NCBI GenBank assembly: GCA_943737045.1
Contig: CALSFV010000424.1
Span: 62,001 to 126,000 of the forward strand
DNA: 64,000 nt
Direction: 5' to 3'
Origin: Parapristionchus giblindavisi
Lineage: Eukaryota > Nematoda > Chromadorea > Rhabditida > Diplogasteridae
Of the stretch, positions 14,501 to 31,442 are shown piece by piece. A program made the translations under genes and the position numbers. The notes beneath the pieces are model-generated. The model ran no database searches. It was not told where the DNA came from and saw only the letters and a program-made list of their open reading frames with translations. Position 1 is the stretch's first letter. The number at the start of each line of letters is the position of its first letter.

Positions 14501-14592
14501 CTTCCAGACATGTTACTCAATCCATATCTCGTCCTCCTCTTTCTAGTAATATTTACGTGTCACCATCTCCTCAACAGATATCTAGATTATAA
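5522..14592 (+). CDS. par-3: PAR-3 (Bazooka) polarity scaffold, complete multi-exon gene
   Basis: PAR-3 builds the apical PAR-3/PAR-6/aPKC complex at the cell cortex. Exon 1 (5522-5550) and exon 2 (5955-6051) join to MRRRLTVQFGSTRVAVPCGD, the N-terminal oligomerisation domain, which continues in 8149-8256 and 8325-8463. PDZ1 starts near 9881 (F-N-D-S-R-K-T-P-M-G-I-E) and runs into 10091-10239. PDZ2 lies at 10628-10755 and about 10815-11023 (N-G-F-G-F-T-I-T-G). PDZ3 lies at about 11104-11535 (GSAGLGVSLK, then LLHGGAAHKDGRLRVDDRLV). The exon at 11946 encodes R-K-S-I-S-E-K-R, matching the aPKC phosphorylation and binding motif of PAR-3. Later exons are basic and coiled, ending with proline/glycine-rich exons at 13103-13226 and from 13977. 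The last exon reads to a TAG at 14294, but a 70-nt intron 14269-14338 would open the frame to 14592. The 3' part from 12851 is repeated downstream. Confidence 0.9.
7097..7171. repeat. (CTCTCC)n microsatellite
   Basis: About a dozen near-perfect CTCTCC units in the long par-3 intron. The minus strand reads as poly-(Gly-Glu) in one frame, a low-complexity artefact rather than a gene. Confidence 0.9.
7511..7668 (+). mobile_element. MITE family B, TA-flanked copy
   Basis: The left end GGTCGAA and right end TTCGACC are inverted repeats directly flanked by TA on each side, which fits a Tc1/mariner-type insertion. The interior has AAAATGC, TTTTCAAAAAAAAT and GGCTTCGCAGTTTAC blocks shared with the copy near 12900. 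Non-coding, inside a par-3 intron. Confidence 0.6.
8023..8112 (+). CDS. par-3: Probable alternative first exon of par-3
   Basis: A 90-nt open segment begins MVDRLGRMSGYTPSSSNGLS and ends at a GTGAGT donor in phase 0, the same phase at which exon 2 (ending 6051) meets exon 4 (starting 8149). Exon 2 to exon 4 alone gives a continuous PAR-3 N-terminal domain, so this segment is not needed in the long form. No AG acceptor lies directly before the ATG. The nearest (about 7987-7990) would give 32 nt of leader with a stop in frame. It therefore looks like an alternative 5' exon giving a PAR-3 form that lacks the first half of the oligomerisation domain. Confidence 0.45.
9639..9821 (-). mobile_element. 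hAT-type MITE, family A, short copy
   Basis: It has the same end sequence as the other family A elements in reverse orientation (GTGGGTGCTCGAAAATGTATG at the right end; CGTACATTTT, one base changed, at the left). It is flanked by an intact 8-bp duplication ATATAATT (9631-9638 and 9822-9829). It lies in the par-3 intron just before PDZ1. Confidence 0.85.
12886..13055 (+). repeat. MITE family B copy in a par-3 intron
   Basis: Non-coding block with the family cores ATGTCGAATAG, CAAAATGC, ATTTTCAAAAAAAA and GGCTTCGTAGTTTGC and a terminal ACTTTTCTACCT. It lies 35 bp inside the left edge of the 7,095-bp duplicated block and so recurs at 19981-20150. Confidence 0.6.
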
Positions 14593-15297
14593 TTATATTA
14601 TATTATTGATTGATTGATCGTGTTTATCTATTTGATACGTTGTCTACACCTCGTGCTATACATTGATATAATACCACATATTGTTAGCATCTCATATTTC
14701 TTGTTATATCTATGAATTGGTCTATGCATAGCTTTATAATATAATTATTTCCTTTTCTTTCATATTTGTAAATAGTTGTGATTTCATACGTTGTGAGTTG
14801 TGACTCTTCATTCATTTTATTGATTCACTTGTGATATACATATAATGGCCATGAATTCACTTGAAATACTTATTATGGTTGCTCCCCTTGCCCCTTTATA
14901 TCCCACTCCCCGTACTCTTATATCTTCTTATTGTTGACTAATGTGCCATTCAAATGAAATATACTACTTCTTTGTATTTGTATTTAGCATTAAACACAGT
15001 ATAAAATGAAAATTAGGATATAACACTGTACATATATTCAGCTTAATGAATGAGAGCTCATTTATTCTTTGACTGCGCGGGCTTGGACACCATATTGGAT
15101 AGGCCCTTTATTCTGTCATAACAATACCGAATAGGAATTATTAAAGCAATTTATGAAATTATATCGCAGAAACCGTGTACATATAAATGAAGAATGAGAA
15201 GTTACATTAATACATGCATGAACTCTTTGGCTATAGGAACATTTAATATTATAGGAATGAAATGAGCAAATGGAATCAATATATATATTGAATGATA
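14593..15297. other. 3' intergenic region between convergent par-3 and abi
   Basis: It holds the 3' ends of two convergent genes; no coding exon is seen. At 15074-15092 a GC-rich 19-mer (TGCGCGGGCTTGGACACCA) stands out in AT-rich DNA and recurs inverted at 18800-18818. The same stretch recurs at +7095. Confidence 0.6.
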
Positions 15298-17451
<2,154 letters not shown>

Positions 17452-17840
17452 TCTGAAACAAAGACAAAATTAAAGCGAATAGAAATGATTTCACGTCTAA
17501 TTATCAAGAAATTGAATGCTGGATTATGGCATTTGTCGTGAGTGCATCATTAGATCAGCAACTGTTATCAACCAAATATTAATAGATCGAAGGAACATTA
17601 AAAAAAGTATAGAAACAGGAAAAACGGAAATGAAAAATGCAGAAGGGAAACACACCACTGTTGAGACGATAAATCTAATGTATCCCACTTCTACACCACT
17701 ACAAACTACAATTCTGAATGTGAAATTTTGATCGATTAAATGTTTTTATTTGCCCTTTTCGTGTACATGAATTTCAATTATGTCATTCTGCAACCGTTAT
17801 CTTACTAGTATTACACATATTCAGCCTTTCAAATTGCGGG
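17452..17840. other. Divergent promoter interval between abi and the helical-repeat gene
   Basis: This is a 389-bp gap between two divergently oriented start codons. No coding exon or recognisable box is seen. It recurs at 24547-24935. Confidence 0.5.
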
Positions 17841-20016
17841 ATGACTGCGGATACGCTGTCATTTTTAAAGGTTTGTGTATTTTTTCACTTTAGAGAATCA
17901 GTTCTTCTTCTATACATATATAATTTAAACCGAAATGACATATAGACGTGAAACTTAGTAGTACCAATGACGATATGAGCCATTTCAGAGTTTATTACGT
18001 TCGGACGTAGGGACTAAATTGGACACTGATACTGTTGATCAATTAAAAGGAATAGCGAATGATTCGGTTAGTTCATTTAAATGTATCATGTCCCTTTCCT
18101 GTTATGTTCTCCATTCATTAGTCATATATTCATTCAGAATGCTCCTTTCCATTGTCGTCTTATGGCATGTCAAGTGCTCATTGATAAGAAAGTTGAGATC
18201 TCAGATAGGAATGTTATCTTTCTCATAGCTAAACTTAAAAATATTAAGTTGGATCAATTACTTAGTGTATTCAATTCATGGACAATTCATATTGAAAGGT
18301 ACTTAATAATAATGCCACTTTATTGTAGTTATCTTTGATGATTAAGAAATGGATTTGTATCTAAAGACAATGGTTTTGAATTCTTCTCACACCTTCTCAA
18401 AGAATTATCCAAACACAAAGGAATCGAATTTGATCCATGTCAAGTATAATTTTATTTATATAAACATTATGTTAAATAAATAATTTAGAGAGACGTAGCT
18501 CTATTCGCTACTATTTATTACTTGGAAGCCTGTCCTGGCAAAGATTCAGCCAAATGTTTGCCACTTTTTCTCAAGACTTTCATTAATAATGAAGATGATC
18601 AACGAGAGGTATCTATTTCCTTCACTCAATCTTCTTTTTATGTCTGTATCTTAAGATATTCTCGACTCTTCTATATGAATTATCTCCTGGATCACAATCA
18701 AAATATGATCTACTATCTTCTATCCTTCGAATCAACTCATCTATTATGGTATTAATCATTTACAATTTTCTAAATTTTACTAAAATGTCGGTAACTATGT
18801 GGTGTCCAAGCCCGCGCATTCATTGAAAGAGTTGCAGAGTGATGATGATCTCAAGTGTATTCTATCCGAATTGGAAGAGTTGGCATCTTGCCAAGAAGGA
18901 TCTTCAACGTGTGTTAACCTTTTGTCAACAATAATCAATTTATACAGTAATGAAGATCTTATCGATTACTTTATCAGTATTGTTTCAACTACAGTAAGGT
19001 CAGTGATTATATGATTCTTCAATCAATAATCTTTATCTATTCAGATCAATACGAGTAAATGTTCATCGATCTTGGATTGGTCGTCTTGTAGCCAATTCAT
19101 CAATTCATCCATTTCTATCTACTGTACTTACAGTATGATCGATCTACAGTATACTTACCGTTATCTATTCCTTATCAGGAATGTGTTAGACGTTTCAAAT
19201 CAATTCGAGATGGTGTAAACTGGCCATTGAAAGAAGGAGAAATGCATGATTTAACTTGTATCGATCCATTTGAAAGGTAGATCATTATTGATTGGGGTAT
19301 TGATTATCTCATTATCGATTGATTATAGATGGGAAGAAGATGAAGATGTATATTATGAATCAGATGCACTTTTATCAACTATTCTTCTACTATATTCACT
19401 ACTTCCGGTTTGTTGAATTCTTATTTTTATTATAATTCATGATTATTGATTCTTATTCTTTAGAAGAAATGTGTATCGGATGAAGATTGGCATTCATTAT
19501 TGATCCGTTCATCAAAATGGCATTTGGAAGATATACGGTACTCGGCTATTCAATTAATCAATAAGTAAGTTCATTCTATTCAAAAATGTATTTAATTGTT
19601 TGGACATATTTTATTTAATTTTTGTAGATTGGGAGAAGTGACTTCAATCGAAGGAAATGATATCATAATGAAGAATGTCTATGTAGATGATGATGATTTT
19701 GTGCGAGAATTGGATAAAATCCCAGTCGATGAAAATATTGAATTCATTGATCAATTAGTATCGATTGCTACTCAAGGACATAAGGTTAGAATATTTAATT
19801 TATTTTATTTTAATCTAATGGTATGGCTCAAATATATAGGTTGCACTGTATACATTGAATCGATTGGATCAATCAAAATGTCGTCACGTTATCGATCGAT
19901 TATTGATTTCTAATGAGTCTGAGACGAGAAGAATGGCATTGAAGATAGTATATATTATCAATACATCTTTTTTCTTCCTGAGCAATCCTCCCACATGTCG
20001 AATAGCTACGTTATAG
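17841..20016 (+). pseudogene. Truncated 5' copy of the helical-repeat gene
   Basis: It has the same start (MTADTLSFLK) and exons as the complete gene at 24936-29463, but it is cut at 19945 inside the exon ending RRMALK. Past the junction the frame runs into par-3 intron sequence and ends at a TAG at 20014-20016 after 19 foreign residues (IVYIINTSFFFLSNPPTCR is most of them). About the first 55-60 percent of the protein would be kept. A stable product is doubtful, because the junction exon has no proper 3' end. The last intact donor before the breakpoint could instead splice into the orphan par-3 exons downstream. The upstream promoter is duplicated with it, so transcription is likely. Confidence 0.8.
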
Positions 20017-20197
20017 ATATGCAAAATGCTGTCAGGTTTTTACAAAATGCGTTCGGATTTTCAAAAAAAAAAAAGATCCAAAATGCGATCAGGCTTCGTA
20101 GTTTGCTTGCAACGTACTTTTCTACCTAAAAATCTTCATTTGGGGTTTAGCCATATTACATTACATATTTAGACAGATAATATGGATTGTATTATAG

Positions 20198-21687
20198 AAT
20201 AGAAGAAGATATGAGAATGAATGGAATGAATGGATGTCCTCCACCATTTCCTCTTCCTCCTACTCCAACATCAATGAGACGTACTGTATATTCAGAGTAT
20301 TCACCATCTACTCATCCATTTGTAAGTATACATTATTGATTGATTCACTATCATATTGATTCACTTGATCTATCTGTTCATACTATATATGTCATCTAAC
20401 TCCTTCAGTCCTTCTTATATCACTAAATGTCTATTCATCAACCAACTCACGCCTATATCAATTTCAACTTATTCTTCTTCTTTGCTTAACTATTTCAATA
20501 TCCCTTCATATTCTATATTGATTAATTGGAGTGTTGAGTGATATGGATAAGTGTATTCCCTCTCTACCATACTCATACCTCTATCTATTCGTCTATCCAT
20601 CCAACCATCTCTATCCATTCATTCATTCATTCATCCATCTATCTATCTGTGGTCTCCTCTCATTCAGAGAGAAGTCTCATCTCCTTCATCACCAACTTCA
20701 TTCGTCGTCGCTAATTCTAAGTTCTACAGTAACCTCTCGAGGTACACACCATACACCATCCACAGTATCCTTGTCCCCCTCCCCATGTGTCCATGTCTAA
20801 CCATACAGTAACAGCTTGAGTATTGATTGAATGAGCTTCATTCCCATATATGTATCTAACCCATCTGCCTATGCTTGTGCTCGCTTACTTCTTCATTCTA
20901 TCATTCATCCTTAATCTTTTGTCATATGCATCCATGTGTCTATTCTTTCTTTCATTCATCTTTCTATCATATAATATGAGAATGCTTATTCGCTTCTGAG
21001 TCATGTATGGAATCTATCCTTTATCCATTTTGCGGTTACTGTAACGTATTCTAAGTATTGATTGATTTCAGCCGCCACCGGGAAGTGCACCCCATCCCGC
21101 CTTCCTCATCGATCGATACGATGCCCATCGATACACGGGTGCAATGGGAGAAATCATGGGTCCGCCCCCATCAGGCCACGCCCACTATGTCTATGGTCCG
21201 CCCCCATCAAGAATTGGATGGACGAATGGTGGATATGGGGGTCCACCAGACTATTATTCGGCATTCAATGCATGGTTCGCCTATTCATCTAATGGAAGGG
21301 GAGAAGAAAGTAGGGGGAGGAGTAGGGGAATGGAAGGAGGAGAAAGAAAGAGAGGGGAAGAACGTTTCACTCGCATTCCCTACCACTAGATATCCTCTTT
21401 ATGTTGTTGGTACTGCACCAAGAAATACTAAAGAAAGATTATCATTGAGAGCAAGAAAAAAGATACGAGAAAGAGATAGAGAAATACCTATTGAGAGAGA
21501 TATAGTACCCCCTCCTACAGTAGATACAGTACCCATACCATTGATTAGAATGAGAAGAGAACCTTCTATATACGGTAATGGAAGTGGTAGTTTACCTTCC
21601 AGACATGTTACTCAATCCATATCTCGTCCTCCTCTTTCTAGTAATATTTACGTGTCACCATCTCCTCAACAGATATCTAGATTATAA
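20198..21687 (+). pseudogene. par-3: Orphan 3' exons of par-3
   Basis: Exact duplicates of the last par-3 exons (20198-20321 and from 21072), detached from the rest of par-3 and preceded by the truncated helical-repeat gene. The exons encode R-I-E-E-D-M-R-M-N-G and the Pro/Gly-rich tail, with no PDZ domain. They have no promoter of their own and could be expressed only by read-through or as the 3' part of a chimeric transcript. Confidence 0.8.
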
Positions 21688-22392
21688 TTATATTATATTA
21701 TTGATTGATTGATCGTGTTTATCTATTTGATACGTTGTCTACACCTCGTGCTATACATTGATATAATACCACATATTGTTAGCATCTCATATTTCTTGTT
21801 ATATCTATGAATTGGTCTATGCATAGCTTTATAATATAATTATTTCCTTTTCTTTCATATTTGTAAATAGTTGTGATTTCATACGTTGTGAGTTGTGACT
21901 CTTCATTCATTTTATTGATTCACTTGTGATATACATATAATGGCCATGAATTCACTTGAAATACTTATTATGGTTGCTCCCCTTGCCCCTTTATATCCCA
22001 CTCCCCGTACTCTTATATCTTCTTATTGTTGACTAATGTGCCATTCAAATGAAATATACTACTTCTTTGTATTTGTATTTAGCATTAAACACAGTATAAA
22101 ATGAAAATTAGGATATAACACTGTACATATATTCAGCTTAATGAATGAGAGCTCATTTATTCTTTGACTGCGCGGGCTTGGACACCATATTGGATAGGCC
22201 CTTTATTCTGTCATAACAATACCGAATAGGAATTATTAAAGCAATTTATGAAATTATATCGCAGAAACCGTGTACATATAAATGAAGAATGAGAAGTTAC
22301 ATTAATACATGCATGAACTCTTTGGCTATAGGAACATTTAATATTATAGGAATGAAATGAGCAAATGGAATCAATATATATATTGAATGATA

Positions 22393-24546
<2,154 letters not shown>

Positions 24547-24935
24547 TCTGAAACAAAGACAAAATTAAAGCGAATAGAAATGATTTCACGTCTAATTATC
24601 AAGAAATTGAATGCTGGATTATGGCATTTGTCGTGAGTGCATCATTAGATCAGCAACTGTTATCAACCAAATATTAATAGATCGAAGGAACATTAAAAAA
24701 AGTATAGAAACAGGAAAAACGGAAATGAAAAATGCAGAAGGGAAACACACCACTGTTGAGACGATAAATCTAATGTATCCCACTTCTACACCACTACAAA
24801 CTACAATTCTGAATGTGAAATTTTGATCGATTAAATGTTTTTATTTGCCCTTTTCGTGTACATGAATTTCAATTATGTCATTCTGCAACCGTTATCTTAC
24901 TAGTATTACACATATTCAGCCTTTCAAATTGCGGG

Positions 24936-27900
24936 ATGACTGCGGATACGCTGTCATTTTTAAAGGTTTGTGTATTTTTTCACTTTAGAGAATCAGTTCT
25001 TCTTCTATACATATATAATTTAAACCGAAATGACATATAGACGTGAAACTTAGTAGTACCAATGACGATATGAGCCATTTCAGAGTTTATTACGTTCGGA
25101 CGTAGGGACTAAATTGGACACTGATACTGTTGATCAATTAAAAGGAATAGCGAATGATTCGGTTAGTTCATTTAAATGTATCATGTCCCTTTCCTGTTAT
25201 GTTCTCCATTCATTAGTCATATATTCATTCAGAATGCTCCTTTCCATTGTCGTCTTATGGCATGTCAAGTGCTCATTGATAAGAAAGTTGAGATCTCAGA
25301 TAGGAATGTTATCTTTCTCATAGCTAAACTTAAAAATATTAAGTTGGATCAATTACTTAGTGTATTCAATTCATGGACAATTCATATTGAAAGGTACTTA
25401 ATAATAATGCCACTTTATTGTAGTTATCTTTGATGATTAAGAAATGGATTTGTATCTAAAGACAATGGTTTTGAATTCTTCTCACACCTTCTCAAAGAAT
25501 TATCCAAACACAAAGGAATCGAATTTGATCCATGTCAAGTATAATTTTATTTATATAAACATTATGTTAAATAAATAATTTAGAGAGACGTAGCTCTATT
25601 CGCTACTATTTATTACTTGGAAGCCTGTCCTGGCAAAGATTCAGCCAAATGTTTGCCACTTTTTCTCAAGACTTTCATTAATAATGAAGATGATCAACGA
25701 GAGGTATCTATTTCCTTCACTCAATCTTCTTTTTATGTCTGTATCTTAAGATATTCTCGACTCTTCTATATGAATTATCTCCTGGATCACAATCAAAATA
25801 TGATCTACTATCTTCTATCCTTCGAATCAACTCATCTATTATGGTATTAATCATTTACAATTTTCTAAATTTTACTAAAATGTCGGTAACTATGTGGTGT
25901 CCAAGCCCGCGCATTCATTGAAAGAGTTGCAGAGTGATGATGATCTCAAGTGTATTCTATCCGAATTGGAAGAGTTGGCATCTTGCCAAGAAGGATCTTC
26001 AACGTGTGTTAACCTTTTGTCAACAATAATCAATTTATACAGTAATGAAGATCTTATCGATTACTTTATCAGTATTGTTTCAACTACAGTAAGGTCAGTG
26101 ATTATATGATTCTTCAATCAATAATCTTTATCTATTCAGATCAATACGAGTAAATGTTCATCGATCTTGGATTGGTCGTCTTGTAGCCAATTCATCAATT
26201 CATCCATTTCTATCTACTGTACTTACAGTATGATCGATCTACAGTATACTTACCGTTATCTATTCCTTATCAGGAATGTGTTAGACGTTTCAAATCAATT
26301 CGAGATGGTGTAAACTGGCCATTGAAAGAAGGAGAAATGCATGATTTAACTTGTATCGATCCATTTGAAAGGTAGATCATTATTGATTGGGGTATTGATT
26401 ATCTCATTATCGATTGATTATAGATGGGAAGAAGATGAAGATGTATATTATGAATCAGATGCACTTTTATCAACTATTCTTCTACTATATTCACTACTTC
26501 CGGTTTGTTGAATTCTTATTTTTATTATAATTCATGATTATTGATTCTTATTCTTTAGAAGAAATGTGTATCGGATGAAGATTGGCATTCATTATTGATC
26601 CGTTCATCAAAATGGCATTTGGAAGATATACGGTACTCGGCTATTCAATTAATCAATAAGTAAGTTCATTCTATTCAAAAATGTATTTAATTGTTTGGAC
26701 ATATTTTATTTAATTTTTGTAGATTGGGAGAAGTGACTTCAATCGAAGGAAATGATATCATAATGAAGAATGTCTATGTAGATGATGATGATTTTGTGCG
26801 AGAATTGGATAAAATCCCAGTCGATGAAAATATTGAATTCATTGATCAATTAGTATCGATTGCTACTCAAGGACATAAGGTTAGAATATTTAATTTATTT
26901 TATTTTAATCTAATGGTATGGCTCAAATATATAGGTTGCACTGTATACATTGAATCGATTGGATCAATCAAAATGTCGTCACGTTATCGATCGATTATTG
27001 ATTTCTAATGAGTCTGAGACGAGAAGAATGGCATTGAAGATGATTGGATGTAAATTGAATGATGAGGAAAAGATATTATTGATTGATGAATTGAATAAAT
27101 GTGTAGGTTGAGTAGATTAGATATTATTGTAGTAGTGATGGATATATAATTCTAGGATGAATTGAATGAACGATTATGTGATTATGTACAATGGATTATT
27201 ATGGAAAGAAATGAAGAAGAGAAGGAAAAGATTGAAGAGATTATATGGAAATGGAAGGAGAAGAAAGGAATATCATCATGTTGGTCACTTTTTAATCTTT
27301 TCTTATAGTTTCATACAATGAAAAGTGTTTTCATTTCGAAGAAAAATAAGAAAATCATTGTAACTCGTGCTGCTCTAAACTAAAGTATTTTATTACTTTA
27401 TAAATTATTCTATCTTTACGACTTTGTAGATTGGATCAAATGCGTTCTACTTCTACCAATTGAATCAATATCTCATATATTAAATGAATCAATCAATAGA
27501 ATAGAACATCTTCTTTGTCTATCTGGATCATCTTCGATCAATCAATGCCCCACATTTACTGTATTCTACAGTAATCTAGAGAAGAATTCAATTAGTCCTA
27601 AGAAGTATTCTGATGAGATATTGGTTTGTATTATATTAATATAAATAATAATAATATAATAAATTTAGTCTCTTCTTTCTCTTCTTTCTCATTGTTCTCA
27701 ATACAATTTTTTCCCCATTGAAGAAGGAATTGAAATTGTATTCTCTACTATTATCAGGTTATTTATTATTATTTATTCCATCATATTATACGTAATAGGA
27801 ATATAAATAAATGCATATATATTGAAGATGTCGATACAAATCCATAGTAGATCTAGGAGCAACTTTGTTTGAACAAATATTGAAGACCAAACCTTCGTTG

Positions 27901-29463
27901 GCGATTGTATATGCGAAGAAGGTTAGTGCATTATTGATTAATTTAAAAACAAATCAGTAATATTGATTAACATTATTGATTTGTTTCAGTGTATATCATT
28001 ACTATGTGATGAGTCAACAGAATGTCGTAGTCTATCCCTCTCTCGTTGTCTTCTTTCATCAGTTCTCACTGATCAATCAATAATTACTTTGATTGAATCT
28101 ACATTCATCTCAATATCGATTGATTCATCGATTAATCTTACTCGATGGTTCAAAACACTCAAACTCTTCATTGCAAAGGCAAATGAGACAAGTATTATCG
28201 ATTAACTATTATGATATCAATCAATATTTGTAATTGTAGAAGTATCAGATTCTCTAGTAGAATCTTTATTCTTCATAACTCTTCGTATTCAATATTCATC
28301 TAATGATTTCTTAGAGAAAAGTGCGGCTATGTGTTTATTCTGTAAGTTTCCTATTTTAATTTCCCTTTATTAAAATACAAATATAAATATTATTGATTTT
28401 TTAATTTAAAGCATTTTGTACTCTTCGATTGATTGGACCTCATGGAACTCCTCTATTCATTCTTCTATCTAATCATTCATCATTCGTTTCCTCTCTACTC
28501 GACTTCATTCATACAGTATCTATCTGTCTATCTCCTCTCATATCTCATATCACTTATCCTCTTCATTCTCTTCTCTTCAGTTACCTTCTCTTCCTCGTAT
28601 CGCTTCCATTCTCATATGTTCATTCATATCTAAACTAGATTACATTCATGATTCATTCTATGGAGATCAATGGGCTGAGTGAGTATACCATATAACGTCC
28701 TGTATATACAATCAATCGATATTCATTGCAGTCGTTTCGAGAGTGCTCGTAATACAATCTGGAGTTTGTTATTGATGACATGGAGAAAGAGAGAAAGAAG
28801 ATTCATTGTTGATGCGATTCTATCTCTTATTCCATATAAAGAGAAGAAAGAAATGGAAGATCAATTGAATGGATTGAATAATGAAGAGAATGAAGATGGA
28901 ATGGAATATCTAATTGAATCATTCAATGGGTATGAATAGTCAGAAGGATACTGTAAGTGTATGGTATTGATTATAGAAGAAAGAAGACTTCAAAAGATGT
29001 AGTAAACGAGAGAATGACGAGGAGTCTATATTATCGATTGATTGAGAAAGCAAAAATAGAGAAGACTTTTGATCCTCTTCTATCTTTGAATGTAAGCATA
29101 CTGTATTCATACCGTATCCCTTATTCAATCTATTGATTAATTTAGACTTCACATGAAACATCAGCTCAAGCCTTATGTATAGGAGTAAGAGTAGTATGGA
29201 ATGAAATGGATGAAGAGATGAAAATGAAAATGACTAAAGAAGAGAAAGAAAGATTATTGATTGAATTGAAGAAGATGATTACACATGGAAGACCAAGAGT
29301 TAGATCATTATTATCGATTACTATTGATGATCTACTTGATCAAATGAATAGATATGAAGATGGAGCTTCAGGAGAGGTATCAATATATACTACTATTAAT
29401 CAATCAATATCATGTACCTTACAGACCGCTGTGAGACTTTCTTCTTGGGTGAATTGTCAATAG
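24936..29463 (+). CDS. Large alpha-helical-repeat (ARM/HEAT-like) protein, function not recognised
   Basis: The ATG (MTADTLSFLK) is followed by an exon giving SLLRSDVGTKLDTDTVDQLK; about twenty short exons reach a TAG at 29461-29463. The protein is roughly 1,000 residues, rich in Leu/Ile/Ser, without signal peptide or obvious membrane segments. It looks like tandem amphipathic helices: LLSTIINLYSNEDLIDYFI, SKWHLEDIRYSAIQLINKL, IDRLLISNESETRRMALKM. The C-terminus is charged (EEKERLLIELKKM) and ends SSWVNCQ. This pattern fits an ARM/HEAT-type scaffold. THADA-like and integrator-like proteins were considered, but no diagnostic motif was found, so no function is assigned. It starts divergently from abi copy 2, and SIRT6 follows 200 bp downstream on the same strand. 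The 5' half is duplicated at 17841. Confidence 0.75.
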
Positions 29464-29663
29464 TTTTTTTTTGTTAATTGTTATGTTGTGATTTTTTGTT
29501 ATCTTTATTATATTATTACGAGTTATTTCTTTTTCTTTCTCAGTTGATAAATTGTTTTTTTTTTAAATTATCGATTTTATTTAGAACTGTTAAACTGTTG
29601 AAACGGTATACAATATCTACTAAGATATTAAATTAAATCAATACATTCATTTGTGATTATAGA

Positions 29664-31442
29664 ATGTCTATCAACTATAATAGTGCTTTATCATCATATG
29701 ACCATAAGGGTGCAGTTGGAATGGTAGAATTAAATGATTCTCAAGCGGAATTAGATGACAAGGTATACTGTAATCATAAGTTGATCTATTGATTGATTCA
29801 ATCTTATAGATTACAAGATTAGGTAGTATATTAAAAGAATCAAAGTGTACTATAGCCATAGTGGGTGCTGGAGTTAGTACAGCTGCGGGAATCGCTGATT
29901 TTAGAGGTATTTTATTTTAAATCATTTAAAAATAATTTATTGTAAGTTGTATTTAAGGCCCTACAGGAGTTTGGACATTAGAGAAAGAAGGAAAGAATTC
30001 AAATAGTGTTGATTTTCTCGAAGCAAAACCTACTTTGACTCATTATGCATTAGTAGCCTTGGAAAAGAAAGGAATACTCAAGTATGTTTATTCTATTCAA
30101 TCGATAAATATTCTATTGATCGATATCGATTTATTTATTCAGATGGTGTGTTAGCCAGAATGTAGATGGATTATGTGGTAGAAGTGGATTTCCTATGAAT
30201 CGATTAGCTGAATTACACGGAAATGTATTCTGTGAGAAATGTGAAAGATGCAATAGGTATACGGTAATCTCTTTCATATATCGATTAATTGATTTTCCGT
30301 GTAGGACGTATTATCGTCCATTCGCTATTCCTACTGTAGGTGGAAAGTTAACAGGCAGATATTGTGATGGAACCCCAATGGGAAGACGATGTCGGTTAGT
30401 GTTTATTGATCTTTGATCTTTGGAATATATTAATCATCATGACTTTTCTCATCTACTTACAATTAGCTATCAGAAAATGGATTTTCTTGCTGATTAATTA
30501 CCACCCTTTCTATTTAACAAAAATATAGAACAATTTTATAAAAAAGGAATATTTCAGTGGTAAACTGATTGATGTGACCCTTGATTGGGAAGGAGAATTA
30601 CCTGAACCACAATATACTCTATCTTCCAAGTAACTTATATCTATTCCTTAAATTATTGATTAGATATATTTTTATAGATTTGCGTGTGAAGCTGATGTAG
30701 TCATATGTTTGGGAACATCTCTACAAATAGTTCCAGTCGGAAACTTTCCTCTTTCTGTTAAAAGAAATGGAGGAAAGATAGTCACAATCAATCTACAAAA
30801 GACGAAACATGAAAAGAAAGCCGATATTGCTATACATGCAAAGGTATTTCCATTTATTGATTTCTTTCTTTCTTTATTTCCATCATAAAAAAATGAATTC
30901 TAATGAATGAAAAATGAATGAATTCATTTATCGATTCTTGTGTTCAAATAAATATTAGATGTTTATAGGTTGATGATGTTATGAAACGATTACTCCATTC
31001 TCTTCATTTATCGATTGATGACTTAAAAGAGGTATTCCTCCATTCAATCGATATTCTAAAACATATTGATTTTCGTTAGGTTCCAATTGATGAGCCAATT
31101 CTTGAATCAATTCATCCAATGTATCAACTAGATAGAATCAAAAGTAAAAGAATAAAGAAAGAAGAAGTGAAAGAGGTTGGATTGTTATTTCATTGATTCA
31201 ATATATTACTAAATATATAGGAGCCAGTTGAGAAGAAACCAAAGGTAGAAAATAATGAAGAGAATGGAAATAGTAATGAAATAGAGAGGAAAGAAGAAGA
31301 GAATGAAGTAGAAGTGAAGATAGAAGATATTGGAGAATATGATGAGAAGAATATGAATGAAGATAATAAAGTAGAAGAAGATGTGGAAGAAGTTATAAGT
31401 GAACTAATCAATCTATTATCTAATAATGTACATACTCTATGA
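29664..31442 (+). CDS. sir-2.4: SIRT6-type NAD-dependent protein deacylase
   Basis: Class IV sirtuin acting on histones and other acyl-lysines with NAD+. Ten exons. The Rossmann entry is [15 protein letters not shown] (family GAGxSxxxGIPDFRG; the usual Pro is Ala here). Then come [12 protein letters not shown], typical of SIRT6/7, and [15 protein letters not shown]. The catalytic His lies in [16 protein letters not shown], which also supplies the first two zinc cysteines; the other Cys pair is at [10 protein letters not shown]. Then [38 protein letters not shown] and [11 protein letters not shown], all SIRT6 landmarks. The C-terminal tail, about 100 residues, is very acidic/basic (K/E-rich). 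The start is at 29664; an AG acceptor (TTATAG) lies one base upstream, suggesting a 5'-leader intron or trans-splice site. The symbol follows the C. elegans SIRT6/7-class gene and is tentative. Confidence 0.9.
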
